This document shows positions 63,460-64,000 of a stretch of DNA of 64,000 nt, one piece after another. Source of the DNA: Taenia hydatigena (taxonomy: Eukaryota > Platyhelminthes > Cestoda > Cyclophyllidea > Taeniidae); assembly GCA_036345935.2 (NCBI GenBank), contig JADWOT020000002.1:22074355-22138354 (forward strand). The letters are read 5' to 3'. The notes beneath the pieces were generated by a model that saw only the letters and a list, made by a program, of their open reading frames with translations, was not told the DNA's origin and did not search any database. Each line of letters begins with the position of its first letter. Position 1 is the first letter of the stretch. The position numbers and the translations under genes were made by a program.

Positions 63460-64000
63460 TGTTAAAAAACACTTATTGGAATCTGACGGGATGTTTTTTG
63501 CTAAAAAGAGTGGTGGCAAAAGCCCCACTCCTAAATAAAATGAATGCAAATTAGGAACTAGTGAATGCATACTTGAGCGAAAAGATATCATGATGAATTC
63601 GGCGTTTGTATGTTGTGTAAGCTTATAAATGGAAGAAAGACACACCCAAAATGGGTTGGATTTTATGACACAAATCAGAGAAATAACCGAACATTTGTCA
63701 AATAGCACGGAAGTTTTCTTCAAGGCTTAAGAGATAATGTGGTGCTAGATTGCGTATTTACGTGTGGAAGGATCGATTCCTAAATGCATGAATCAACGGA
63801 AAGCTAATGCTTTGTGTGTACGCGCAAGGACGTGTGTTCAAAAGGAGAACAACCACACGAACCATGACATAAATCGTGTGGATCCACTGTTTACGCACTA
63901 GCACCAATATTTCACCAATGCATACATTGTGTCTGTAAACACGATAGCGGGTAAGGAGCAATGATTTTGCCAATTGGCCGTACTAGTAGATGGACTTCGT

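Noticed and set aside
1..64000. CRISPR arrays, prokaryotic operons, rRNA or viral genes
   Set aside because: No regular short direct repeats with spacers, no tandem long frames with ribosome sites, and no recognisable polymerase, capsid or integrase motifs were seen.

Overview
The window looks like AT-rich, gene-poor eukaryotic DNA, probably from a small-genome invertebrate and possibly a helminth. No open frame reaches 200 codons. There are no bacterial operons, ribosome-binding sites, rRNA or tRNA. Short peptides recur between GT...AG boundaries in consistent phase, so coding sequence here has to be read as small exons. The taxon is inference only. Short introns (40-52 nt for the smallest, up to 367 nt) and a signal-peptide first exon would suit a trichocephalid nematode, but nothing in the sequence proves it.

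The best-supported content is an unrecognised secreted-protein family present in four places. Copy B (minus strand, 27333-29838) can be spliced by hand into ten exons, nine GT-AG introns and one 296-codon frame with matching phases. Copy A (minus strand, 3409-5999) lies in a ~4.3 kb segmental duplicate of B (about 1690-6010 against 25560-29870) and is broken by nonsense codons, frameshifts and lost splice sites. Copy C (plus strand, 51726-54502) has exons of the same lengths as B (109, 104, 79 and 141 nt) but a damaged exon 2/3 region. Fragment D (minus strand, 17572-17855) keeps two exons. The product has a leader, an R/K-S-x-V/I-type start, and two cysteine-pair modules (TQ-x-WGSPC in one and W-x-G...FC in the other).

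A second exon family (E) occurs twice at the left end (about 200-1230 and 6140-8588). The second copy is split by ~1.2 kb that carries a two-exon minus-strand gene end (7264-7577). Isolated exon-like frames lie at 13.7-14.8, 19.5-20.1, 22.6, 30.1-30.5, 38.4, 42.9-43.4, 49.2, 55.6 and 62.5-63.5 kb.

The rest is a mosaic of old duplications. These include a perfect 442-bp inverted repeat (58968-59409 and 60652-61093) with a diverged third copy at 51.3 kb, inverted pairs at 16.3/35.8-36.2 kb and 23.5-24.1/32.3-32.8 kb with a third partial copy at 9.1 kb, and a direct pair at 25.0/31.4 kb. There are also two pyrimidine-rich tracts (34.5-35.7 and 41.5-41.75 kb) and a degenerate satellite-like region (56.15-58.65 kb). 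Overall this is a locus where a secreted multi-exon gene family has been duplicated, inverted and mostly allowed to decay, with one copy that still reads through.
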